From contig JBOHVS010000322.1 in the NCBI GenBank assembly GCA_050735975.1, forward strand, positions 1 to 32,302: DNA of 32,302 nucleotides. Reading direction: 5' to 3'. This document shows positions 12,001 to 19,152 of this stretch, piece after piece (the first letter of the stretch is position 1; every line of letters begins with the position of its first letter). The DNA comes from DATMBL01 sp050735975 (GTDB lineage: Bacteria > Desulfobacterota > Binatia > UBA9968). A program made the translations under genes and the position numbers. A model generated the notes under the pieces. That model did no database searches. It saw only the letters and a list, made by a program, of their open reading frames with translations, and was not told where the DNA came from.

Positions 12001-13227
12001 GAGGTCGCGATCGTCGATTATCCGGAAGGAGAAAAGGGGCGTGAGCGAGAGAGGGAGCGCTATCCCGTCGTCTACGGCGCGAAGTTGAAGAAGAAAAGCG
12101 GCGCGAAGGTCAACGCGGGCGAGCTGCTGGCCGAGTGGGATCCCTATACCATTCCGATTCTCACGGAAGTTGGGGGGGTCGTTAAGTTTGGCGACGTCAT
12201 AGAGGCTGTCACCATGGAGGAGAAGGTGGATGAGCGGACCGGTCTGTCCACCAAGGTCATCATCGACTCGAAAGACGTGGATAAACGCCCGCGTATTTCG
12301 ATCAAAGACGTGGAAGGCCAAACGGCGCGTCTAACGCCGACTTCCGAGGCCCGTTACTTGCTGCCGGTCGGCGCCCATATCAACGTGCCGGAGGGACAAA
12401 CGGTCTACGCAGGCGACGCAGTGGCCAAGATCCCGCGTGAGACCACCAAGACCAAAGATATCACGGGCGGTCTGCCGCGCGTCGCTGAGCTGTTCGAAGC
12501 GCGGAAGCCCAAGGAATTTGCCGTGATCAGCGAAATCGACGGGGTCGTCTCGTTTGGTAAAGACACCAAGGGCAAACGCAAGGTCGTGGTTACGCCGGAA
12601 GTGGGCGAACCCAGGGAGTATCTGATTCCGAAGGGCAAACACATCAGCGTCCATGAAGGGGATCGCATCCGAGCCGGAGAACCGTTGATGGACGGCTCTT
12701 CCAATCCGCACGACATTCTGACAATTTTGGGGGAAAAGGCGCTCGCCAAGTATCTCGTGGACGAGGTGCAAGAGATCTACCGGCTTCAAGGCGTGCGCAT
12801 TAACGATAAGCACATTGAGGTTATCGTCCGCCAGATGCTGCGCCGCGTTAGAATCAAAGAGGTGGGGGAGACAGACTTTCTGCTTGGGGACCAAGTCGAG
12901 AAATGGCGCTTTGATGAAGAGAATCAGCGCGCCATTACCGCCGGCGGAAAGCCCGCGGTGGCTGAACCTCTTCTTCTTGGGATAACGAAGGCTTCGCTCT
13001 CGACCGAAAGCTTCATTTCAGCAGCTTCGTTCCAGGAAACCACGAAGGTTCTCACGGAAGCGGCGATTCACGGAAAGATCGATTTGCTGCGCGGGCTAAA
13101 GGAGAACGTCATCATGGGACGGTTGATTCCCGCCGGAACCGGTATCGCGAGCTACTCCAACGCGGAAATCGAGGTGGACGAGCCGGATGGCATCGAAGGC
13201 CAATTACCCGAAGCCGCGGAGGCATAG
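9100..13227 (+). CDS. rpoC: DNA-directed RNA polymerase subunit beta'
   Basis: The beta' subunit supplies the catalytic magnesium site. The 1375-residue product carries NADFDGDQM with N458 and aspartates D460, D462 and D464, at the same numbers as in E. coli. The N-terminal zinc site is C70, C72, C85 and C88; the second zinc site is C801, C875, C882 and C885. The trigger-loop region ([13 protein letters not shown]...[44 protein letters not shown]) is intact. The ATG follows rpoB by 46 bases, with GGAGG upstream. A 163-base gap with a candidate promoter separates it from rpsL. Confidence 0.99.
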   Translation: [1375 protein letters not shown]

Positions 13228-13301
13228 CCTGCCGCTTAGCCCTTAGCGGGCACGGCGTGTCTTTGGCTTTTTTCGATGCATGAGTAGTCTCGGACAGCCC
13301 T

Positions 13302-13330
13302 TTGACAAGAGTATGTTTATTTGTTAGTAA
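13302..13330 (+). promoter_or_regulatory. Candidate sigma-70 promoter for rpsL-rpsG
   Basis: A perfect -35 hexamer TTGACA (13302-13307) is followed after 17 bases by TAGTAA (13325-13330), a weak -10 with three of six consensus matches. That -10 is preceded by TG one base upstream (13322-13323), which fits an extended -10 promoter. Transcription would start near 13337 and give a leader of about 54 bases before the rpsL ATG at 13391. The gap also holds a five-base-pair CCGCT/AGCGG hairpin (13232-13249) just after rpoC. This call rests on pattern matching alone. Confidence 0.5.
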
Positions 13331-13390
13331 GAAAAATTTGCCCCAGAGAATTTGATTAGGTTGCGCACGTACGCCGACGCAGTATAACGT

Positions 13391-13762
13391 ATGCCCACAA
13401 TCAATCAGTTGGTTCGCGAAAGTAGAGAGAAGCAGAAGCGCAAGAACACAGCGCCGGCCCTGCAGAGCTGTCCGCAGAAGCGCGGCGTTTGCACTCGCGT
13501 CTATACTTCGACACCGAAGAAGCCCAACTCGGCGTTGCGCAAAGTCGCGCGGGTTCGGCTCACCAACGGCATCGAGGTGACGTCGTATATACCCGGTGTC
13601 GGTCATAATCTTCAGGAGCACTCGGTGGTGCTGATTCGCGGCGGGAGAGTGAAAGATCTTCCGGGCGTGCGCTATCACATTATTCGTGGAACTCTGGATT
13701 CGATCGGAGTCCAGGAGAGACGACAGGGGCGCTCGAAATACGGCGCCAAGAGACCGAAGTAG
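13391..13762 (+). CDS. rpsL: 30S ribosomal protein S12
   Basis: S12 lies at the decoding center and affects translational accuracy. The 123-residue product is of normal length, starts MPTINQLVR and has the conserved TPKKPNSALRKVARV stretch. K43 and K88 are the unmutated residues found in streptomycin-sensitive bacteria, and D89 is the position often methylthiolated. No clear ribosome-binding site precedes the ATG. rpsG starts four bases after the stop, so the two are probably translated together. Confidence 0.98.
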   Translation: MPTINQLVRESREKQKRKNTAPALQSCPQKRGVCTRVYTSTPKKPNSALRKVARVRLTNGIEVTSYIPGVGHNLQEHSVVLIRGGRVKDLPGVRYHIIRGTLDSIGVQERRQGRSKYGAKRPK

Positions 13763-13766
13763 GACT

Positions 13767-14237
13767 ATGCCGCGGAAGGGTGAAGTTAGAAAAAGAGAAG
13801 TTTTGCCGGACCCGAAATACGGGGACAGGCTGGTAGCTAAGTTTGTCAACACGATCATGGCCCAGGGTAAGAAGAGCGTGGCCGAGTCGGTTCTTTATCG
13901 TTCGTTGGACATCGTAACGGCGAAAACCAAGGAAGATTCTCTGGCCGTCTTCAAGAGGGCCATTGAAAACACCCGTCCCACGGTCGAAGTCCGTTCCCGC
14001 CGCGTCGGTGGCGCCACCTACCAGGTTCCGGTCGAGGTACGACCGCAAAGGCGCATGTCTCTAGGTATGCGCTGGTTGATTCAAGCCGCGCGGGACCGAG
14101 GCGAGAAATCAATGGAAGAGAAGCTTGCTGCCGAAATCATGGACGCGGCCAACAATCGAGGTACGGCGATAAAGAAAAAGGAAGACACGCATCGGATGGC
14201 AGAGGCCAATCGCGCCTTTGCTCATTACCGATGGTAG
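13767..14237 (+). CDS. rpsG: 30S ribosomal protein S7
   Basis: S7 initiates assembly of the 30S head and contacts E-site tRNA; in E. coli it represses part of the str operon. I chose ATG 13767, which gives MPRKGEVRKRE and 156 residues, the standard S7 length. A longer frame reaches back to 13686 inside rpsL but adds residues unlike S7. Conserved segments include LPDPKYGD, FKRAIENTRPTVEVRSRRVGGATYQVPVEV and the C-terminal AHYRW. It ends 24 bases before a strong terminator hairpin. Confidence 0.98.
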   Translation: MPRKGEVRKREVLPDPKYGDRLVAKFVNTIMAQGKKSVAESVLYRSLDIVTAKTKEDSLAVFKRAIENTRPTVEVRSRRVGGATYQVPVEVRPQRRMSLGMRWLIQAARDRGEKSMEEKLAAEIMDAANNRGTAIKKKEDTHRMAEANRAFAHYRW

Positions 14238-14261
14238 GATAGGACTGGAAATTGAGTTTGG

Positions 14262-14294
14262 AAAAAGGAGGCGGTTGCACCGCCTCCTTTTTTT
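14262..14294 (+). terminator. Intrinsic terminator between rpsG and fusA
   Basis: The stem GGAGGCGG (14267-14274) pairs perfectly with CCGCCTCC (14280-14287) around loop TTGCA. It is extended by five A-T pairs between the preceding A-run and the following tract of seven T residues (14288-14294). This is a textbook Rho-independent terminator and, because of its A and T flanks, would also work in the opposite direction. The next gene, fusA, is on the same strand only 17 bases downstream, so the hairpin either ends an rpsL-rpsG transcript or acts as an attenuator. Confidence 0.9.
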
Positions 14295-14310
14295 CCGGCG
14301 TTAGCGACAC

Positions 14311-16407
14311 ATGGTAAGATCTGTCCCATTAGAAAGAACGCGTAACATCGGCATCATGGCCCACATCGATGCCGGCAAAACGACCACCACTGAGCGCATC
14401 CTCTACTACACCGGTATCAATTACAAAATCGGTGAAGTCCATGAGGGAACCGCGACGATGGACTGGATGGTTCAGGAGCAGGAGCGCGGAATCACGATCA
14501 CCTCCGCGGCGACGACCTGCTTGTGGCGCGATCATCGGATCAATATCATCGATACTCCGGGTCACGTCGATTTCACGATCGAAGTTGAGCGCTCACTGCG
14601 GGTGCTCGATGGCGCGGTGGCGGTTTTTTGTTCGGTTGGCGGGGTCGAGCCGCAAACCGAGACCGTTTGGCGACAGGCGGACAAGTATCGGGTTCCTCGA
14701 ATCGCCTTCGTGAACAAGATGGACCGGCTCGGGGCCGATTTCTTCCGGGTGGTCAAGATGATCGAAGATCGCTTGGGAGCGCGTGCGGCGCCGCTGCAAC
14801 TGCCGATTGGCGCCGAGGATAAATTTGCCGGCGTCATCGACCTGGTTCAGATGAGGGCCGTGATTTGGGCGGACGAAAGTCTCGGCGCGAAGTTCCGGAT
14901 TGAGGCGATCCCCGAGGGTATGGCGGCTGAGGCTGCTGAGTATCGCGAAAAGCTTGTTGAAGCCGCCGCGGACTGCGATGAAGTGATCATGGAAAAATAT
15001 CTTGAAGGCAAGGAGGTCAGCGAGAGCGAGCTCCGTAAAGCGGTGCGCAGCGCCGCGTTGTCGCTCAAGATTGTGCCGGTGCTGTGCGGTTCCGCGTTCC
15101 GTAACAAAGGGGTCCAGCCGCTGCTCGATGCGGTGGTGGAGTATTTGCCGTCGCCCTCGGATATTCCGCCCGTCAAGGGAATTGAGCAGAATTCCCGGGC
15201 TGAGGGTGAGCGGCCGGCGAACGACGAGGCGCCGTTTTCAGCGCTTGCATTTAAGATCATGACCGATCCTTTCGTCGGAACGTTGACCTTTTTTCGGGTG
15301 TACTCGGGGACCCTGAACTCCGGATCGAGCGTCTACAACTCTACGAGGGGGAAACGGGAGAGAATCGGCCGGCTTCTCAAGATGCACGCGAACAAACGCG
15401 AAGAGATCAAGGAAGTACATGCGGGCGACATCGCCGCCGCGGTCGGGCTAAAGACAGCGACCACGGGGGATACCCTCTGCGATGAGAATCATCCGATTAT
15501 ACTGGAGTCAATCGACTTCCCGGATCCCGTCATATCGATTGCGATCGAACCCAAGAGCAAGGCGGATCAGGAAAGGCTCGGTTTATCGCTGCAGAAATTG
15601 GCGACCGAAGATCCGTCATTCAGGGTGCGCACGGACGAGGAGACCGGGCAAACCATCATCTCCGGGATGGGCGAGCTCCACTTGGAAATTATCGTCGATC
15701 GGCTACTGCGCGAATTCAACGTCGGGGCCAATGTCGGGAAGCCTCAGGTGGCCTATAAAGAGACCATCCGCAAAGCAGTCGAACAGCAAGGGAAGTTCAT
15801 CCGGCAGACCGGCGGCCGCGGCCAGTACGGTGACGTCTGGATCAAGCTCGAACCGCAGAAACCCGGGGCCGGCTTCGAATTTGTCGACGCCATCAAGGGC
15901 GGTTCGATCCCGCGCGAGTACATTTCCGCGGTAGAAAAAGGCATCAAGGAAGCCACTGAGAACGGCGCGATCGCGGGTTATCCGATCGTCGATGTCAAGG
16001 CAACTTTGTTCGATGGCAGCTATCATGACGTCGACTCGTCTGAAATTGCTTTCAAGATTGCCGGCTCGATGGCTTTCAAGGAAGCGGCGCGCAAGGCTAA
16101 TCCGGTGCTGCTGGAGCCCATCATGTCGGTTGAGGTGGTCGTCCCCGAAGATTTTATGGGCGATGTGATTGGTGATATAAGCTCCCGGCGCGGCAAGGTC
16201 TTGGGAATGGAAAGCCGTCCGGCGGCCCAGGCGATCGACGCACGCGTGCCGCTGGCGCAGATGTTCGGTTACGCGACCGACCTGCGTTCAATGACTCAAG
16301 GAAGAGCGACGTACACGATGCAATTCTCTCATTATGAACCCGTGCCCGCAGCCGTCGCCGAAGGAATTATCGCCAAGAACGACGGCGGGTCGGATAGAGA
16401 CGTATGA
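14311..16407 (+). CDS. fusA: Elongation factor G
   Basis: EF-G is the GTPase that drives translocation and, with ribosome recycling factor, ribosome recycling. The 698-residue product matches canonical EF-G. Motifs are the P-loop AHIDAGKT (17-24), a QEQERGITITSAATT switch I region, DTPGH (81-85, catalytic H85) and NKMD (135-138). Domains II to V follow, with GGRGQYGDVWI in domain IV. There is no obvious ribosome-binding site before the ATG, which lies 17 bases after a terminator hairpin. Its stop overlaps the rpsJ start by four bases, so the str and S10 groups are joined here. Confidence 0.98.
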   Translation: MVRSVPLERTRNIGIMAHIDAGKTTTTERILYYTGINYKIGEVHEGTATMDWMVQEQERGITITSAATTCLWRDHRINIIDTPGHVDFTIEVERSLRVLDGAVAVFCSVGGVEPQTETVWRQADKYRVPRIAFVNKMDRLGADFFRVVKMIEDRLGARAAPLQLPIGAEDKFAGVIDLVQMRAVIWADESLGAKFRIEAIPEGMAAEAAEYREKLVEAAADCDEVIMEKYLEGKEVSESELRKAVRSAALSLKIVPVLCGSAFRNKGVQPLLDAVVEYLPSPSDIPPVKGIEQNSRAEGERPANDEAPFSALAFKIMTDPFVGTLTFFRVYSGTLNSGSSVYNSTRGKRERIGRLLKMHANKREEIKEVHAGDIAAAVGLKTATTGDTLCDENHPIILESIDFPDPVISIAIEPKSKADQERLGLSLQKLATEDPSFRVRTDEETGQTIISGMGELHLEIIVDRLLREFNVGANVGKPQVAYKETIRKAVEQQGKFIRQTGGRGQYGDVWIKLEPQKPGAGFEFVDAIKGGSIPREYISAVEKGIKEATENGAIAGYPIVDVKATLFDGSYHDVDSSEIAFKIAGSMAFKEAARKANPVLLEPIMSVEVVVPEDFMGDVIGDISSRRGKVLGMESRPAAQAIDARVPLAQMFGYATDLRSMTQGRATYTMQFSHYEPVPAAVAEGIIAKNDGGSDRDV

Positions 16408-16712
16408 ACGAGAAGATCAGAATTCGCCTGAAGGCCTACGATCACCGAGTGCTGGATCAATCGGTGGGAGAAATCGTCGAGACCGTGAAACGCACCGGCG
16501 GCAGGGTGGCGGGGCCGATCCCGCTGCCGACGCGGATCGAGCGCTTTACCGTGAACCGTTCGCCCCACGTTGACAAGAAGTCTCGAGATCAGTTTGAGAT
16601 CCGCACCCACAAGAGGCTTCTGGATATCCTGGAACCGACCCAACAGACCATCGATGCGTTGGGCAAACTCGATATCGCGGCGGGAGTGGATGTCGAAATC
16701 AAGCTGCAATGA
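16404..16712 (+). CDS. rpsJ: 30S ribosomal protein S10 (NusE)
   Basis: S10 is part of the 30S head and, as NusE, binds the NusG C-terminal domain and NusB in antitermination. The 102-residue product has the expected length and begins NEKIRIRLKAYDHRVLDQS. The conserved GPIPLPTRIERFTVNRSPHVDKKSRDQFEIRTHKRLLDI stretch covers about residues 38-76. Its ATG overlaps the fusA TGA (ATGA), implying coupled translation; most relatives have tuf at this junction. The 72 bases to rplC hold the hairpin described next. Confidence 0.98.
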   Translation: MNEKIRIRLKAYDHRVLDQSVGEIVETVKRTGGRVAGPIPLPTRIERFTVNRSPHVDKKSRDQFEIRTHKRLLDILEPTQQTIDALGKLDIAAGVDVEIKLQ

Positions 16713-16727
16713 GAAGAATGGAGTATT

Positions 16728-16771
16728 GGAGGAGTAAAATGTTGGGTGGCTGCCCATTACTCCAATTTTGA
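16728..16771 (+). promoter_or_regulatory. Hairpin masking a ribosome-binding site and a 10-codon mini-ORF, upstream of rplC
   Basis: A strong ribosome-binding site GGAGGAG (16728-16734) lies four bases before ATG 16739, which opens a 10-codon frame (MLGGCPLLQF) ending at TGA 16769-16771. The RNA can fold: GGAGTAA (16731-16737) pairs with TTACTCC (16757-16763), and TGGG (16743-16746) pairs with CCCA (16753-16756), leaving the AUG in a five-base bulge. Alternatively, ATTGGAG (16725-16731) can pair with CTCCAAT (16760-16766). Either fold hides the ribosome-binding site. This could be a leader-peptide or repressor-controlled switch for rplC, or a chance product of a short repeat. Confidence 0.45.
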
Positions 16772-16784
16772 GTTGGTTCATACT

Positions 16785-17417
16785 ATGACAGGGCTTATTG
16801 GAAGAAAACTTGGCATGACCCAAGTCTACAACGCTGAAGGGAACGTGATTCCCGTCACCGTGATACAAACGGGTCCATGTGTGGTGGTGCAAAAGAGGGA
16901 AACGGCCAAAGACGGCTACAACGCGCTTCAAGTCGGCTTTGGCTCTAAGAAGAGCCAGCTTGTCAATAAACCCGAGCAAGGCCACATGGCCAAGGCCGGT
17001 AAGGGGGCTTTCGCGGTTCTCAAGGAGTTCCGGCTCGATGACGTGTCACAGTTCGAAGTGGGTCAGGAAATCAAAGTCGCCGATCTCTTTAAAGCGGGAG
17101 ACCTGATCGACGTAGCGGGCACGTCGAAAGGACACGGCTTTACCGGAGTGATCAAGCGATGGAACTTCAGCGGGTTCCCCGGCTCGCACGGCACGCATGA
17201 GTACTTTCGTCACGGCGGATCGATTGGCAACCGTTCGTTTCCGGGACGGGTGCGCAAAGGAAAAAAAATGGCGGGCCATTGGGGTAACGAACGAGTGTGC
17301 ACTCAAAATCTTCAAGTGGTCGATGTGCGCGCCGAAGATAATCTGCTGCTGGTCAAGGGCGCGGTTCCGGGCGCCAAACAGGGCGTTGTCATCATTAAGC
17401 GCGCGGTCAAGAGATAA
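16785..17417 (+). CDS. rplC: 50S ribosomal protein L3
   Basis: L3 is an early-assembly large-subunit protein reaching towards the peptidyl-transferase center. From ATG 16785 the product starts MTGLIGRKLGMTQVY and has 210 residues, matching the family. An in-frame GTG at 16746 would add 13 residues and is better placed relative to the strong GGAGGAG at 16728, so the true start is not certain; the canonical ATG has no good ribosome-binding site. The GFPGSHGTHEYFRHGGSIGNRSFPGRVRKGKKMAGHWGNERV loop is intact. Its stop overlaps the rplD start by one base (TAATG). Confidence 0.95.
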   Translation: MTGLIGRKLGMTQVYNAEGNVIPVTVIQTGPCVVVQKRETAKDGYNALQVGFGSKKSQLVNKPEQGHMAKAGKGAFAVLKEFRLDDVSQFEVGQEIKVADLFKAGDLIDVAGTSKGHGFTGVIKRWNFSGFPGSHGTHEYFRHGGSIGNRSFPGRVRKGKKMAGHWGNERVCTQNLQVVDVRAEDNLLLVKGAVPGAKQGVVIIKRAVKR

Positions 17418-18019
17418 TGGCAATGCCAGTTAACGTTATCCAGCCCCGGTTGAAAGACGAGATCTTCGGAGTTAGAGCCCGCCCCCATCTCGTCCACGCG
17501 GCAATCGTGATGCAGCTTGCCAACCGGCGGGGCGGAAACGCCTCCACCAAATCCAAAGGTTTTGTGCGCGGTGGCGGGAAAAAGCCCTGGCGCCAAAAGG
17601 GGACGGGCCGGGCGCGCGCAGGAAGTATCCGGTCGCCTCTCTGGGTGGGCGGGGGAACGATCTTCGGACCACAGCCTAGAGATTATTCCTACCGGATGCC
17701 GAAAAAGGCTAGGCGCGAAGCGCTCCTTTCCGCGCTAAGTCTGAAAAACAGCGATGGGAAGATCGTCGTGGTGGACAAGCTGGATCTGCCGGAGGGGAAG
17801 ACCAAGCTCATGGCCGGCGCTCTTGCAGACCTGAAGGTTTCCAGCGCGCTTATTGTTATTTCGCAGGCGGACGAAAAGGTCCAACGTTCGGCCCGCAATC
17901 TCCCGAACGTAAAAGTGCTCCGGGTCGAAGGCTTGAACGTGTACGATCTGATCCGGTATGAACATCTGGTTCTGACCGAAGCGGCGCTGCGACTGATCGA
18001 GGAGAGGTTGGCCGCATGA
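17417..18019 (+). CDS. rplD: 50S ribosomal protein L4
   Basis: L4 lines the peptide exit tunnel through its long loop; in E. coli it also represses the S10 operon. The 200-residue product has the diagnostic loop GGGKKPWRQKGTGRARAGSIRSPLWVGGGTIFGP at about residues 51-84. The N terminus reads MAMPVNVIQPRLKDEIFGV and is roughly ten residues shorter than I expect before the conserved EIFGV, so the first beta strands look reduced; no upstream in-frame start is seen. The ATG overlaps the rplC stop, and its own stop overlaps the rplW start. Confidence 0.97.
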   Translation: MAMPVNVIQPRLKDEIFGVRARPHLVHAAIVMQLANRRGGNASTKSKGFVRGGGKKPWRQKGTGRARAGSIRSPLWVGGGTIFGPQPRDYSYRMPKKARREALLSALSLKNSDGKIVVVDKLDLPEGKTKLMAGALADLKVSSALIVISQADEKVQRSARNLPNVKVLRVEGLNVYDLIRYEHLVLTEAALRLIEERLAA

Positions 18020-18306
18020 GAGGTCCGCAGGAAATCATCCAAGCGCCGTTGATATCAGAGAAGGGCTCGTTGTTGGCCGAGAACACCCACCAGGTGTTGT
18101 TCAAGGTTCGGCCGAATGCGAACAAAATAGAAGTCAAAAAGGCGGTCGAATCGCTTTTTAAAGTAAAGGTCGTCAAAGTTCGCCTGGCCCGATACCTCGG
18201 AAAGGTCCGGCGCGTTGGCAGAAACGTCGGTCGCAGGGCCGACTGGAAGAAGGCCTACGTGACGTTGCGAGAAGGCGATAAAATCGATTTTTTTGGCGGA
18301 GCATAG
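18016..18306 (+). CDS. rplW: 50S ribosomal protein L23
   Basis: L23 sits at the tunnel exit and is the docking site for trigger factor and SRP. The 96-residue product is of normal length: IIQAPLISEKGSLLAE near the start, VLFKVRPNANKIEVKKAVESLFKVKVVKV in the middle, and a short basic loop RYLGKVRRVGRNVGRRADWKKAYVTL. The ATG overlaps the rplD stop by four bases (ATGA), indicating coupled translation. rplB follows 16 bases later. Confidence 0.98.
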   Translation: MRGPQEIIQAPLISEKGSLLAENTHQVLFKVRPNANKIEVKKAVESLFKVKVVKVRLARYLGKVRRVGRNVGRRADWKKAYVTLREGDKIDFFGGA

Positions 18307-18322
18307 GATCGAGGATTAAGGG

Positions 18323-19150
18323 ATGGCCATCAAAAACTATAAGCCAACGTCGGCGGGCATACGTTTTCGCACGGGCCTGACCTTCGACGACGTTGCTCAA
18401 AAGAAGCCGGAGAAAGCGCTGCGGCAGACTCTCAAACATAGCGGCGGGCGCAACAATACCGGTCGCATCACGGCCGATCACCGCGGCGGCGGACACAAGC
18501 GCGTCTATCGCTTGATCGATTTTAAACGCAACAAAAAAGGGGTGCCGGCGAAAGTGGAGGCCATCGAGTACGATCCGAATCGTTCCGCGCGGATTGCGCT
18601 GGTCTGCTATGCCGACGGCGAGCGGCGCTACATTTTGGCTCCCGATCGTCTTCGAGTGGGTGATTCCGTGATCGCCGGGGACGATAATATCGATATTCAG
18701 CCGGGCAATTCGCTGCCGCTCAAGTTTATTCCCGTGGGAACGGTCGTTCACAATATTGAGCTTAAGGTCGGCAAAGGCGGTCAGCTGGCGCGAAGCGCCG
18801 GCTCCGGAGTGCAGCTCATGGCTAAAGAAGGCTCCTATGCGCTGTTGAAGATGCCTTCGGGCGAGCTTCGTTATGTGTTTGCCGAGTGCCGAGCGACCGT
18901 CGGTCAAGTAGGAAACGCGGATCAGGAAAACATCTCCTGGGGAAAGGCGGGAAGAAGCCGCTGGCTAGGCTGGCGCCCGGTAACCCGCGGGATCGCGAAA
19001 AACCCGGTGGATCATCCCCATGGCGGCGGCGAAGGTCGATCCAAGGGAAATCACCCGATGACGCCTTGGGGCAAACCGACCAAGGGATATAAGACCAGAA
19101 AGAATCGCCGGTCGGACAAGTACATCGTAAAGGGAAGAAAGGCTAAATAA
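18323..19150 (+). CDS. rplB: 50S ribosomal protein L2
   Basis: L2 is among the most conserved large-subunit proteins and is needed for subunit association and peptidyl transfer. The 275-residue product has the usual N-terminal RNA-binding domain (GRNNTGRITADHRGGGHKRVYRLIDFKR) and a C-terminal NPVDHPHGGGEGRSKGNHPMTPWGKPTKGYKTR segment, which includes the conserved histidine linked to peptidyl transferase function. GAGG at 18311-18314 lies eight bases before the ATG. rpsS starts two bases after the stop. Confidence 0.99.
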   Translation: MAIKNYKPTSAGIRFRTGLTFDDVAQKKPEKALRQTLKHSGGRNNTGRITADHRGGGHKRVYRLIDFKRNKKGVPAKVEAIEYDPNRSARIALVCYADGERRYILAPDRLRVGDSVIAGDDNIDIQPGNSLPLKFIPVGTVVHNIELKVGKGGQLARSAGSGVQLMAKEGSYALLKMPSGELRYVFAECRATVGQVGNADQENISWGKAGRSRWLGWRPVTRGIAKNPVDHPHGGGEGRSKGNHPMTPWGKPTKGYKTRKNRRSDKYIVKGRKAK

Positions 19151-19152
19151 CG

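Noticed and set aside
13232..13273. Possible terminator after rpoC (CCGCT/AGCGG hairpin and a later run of six T)
   Set aside because: The stem is only five pairs, and 18 bases separate it from the T run, so it does not have the form of an intrinsic terminator.
16746..16784. 13-residue N-terminal extension of L3 from GTG
   Set aside because: The residues do not resemble L3 and the canonical ATG gives the family length, but the option stays open because of the well-placed ribosome-binding site.
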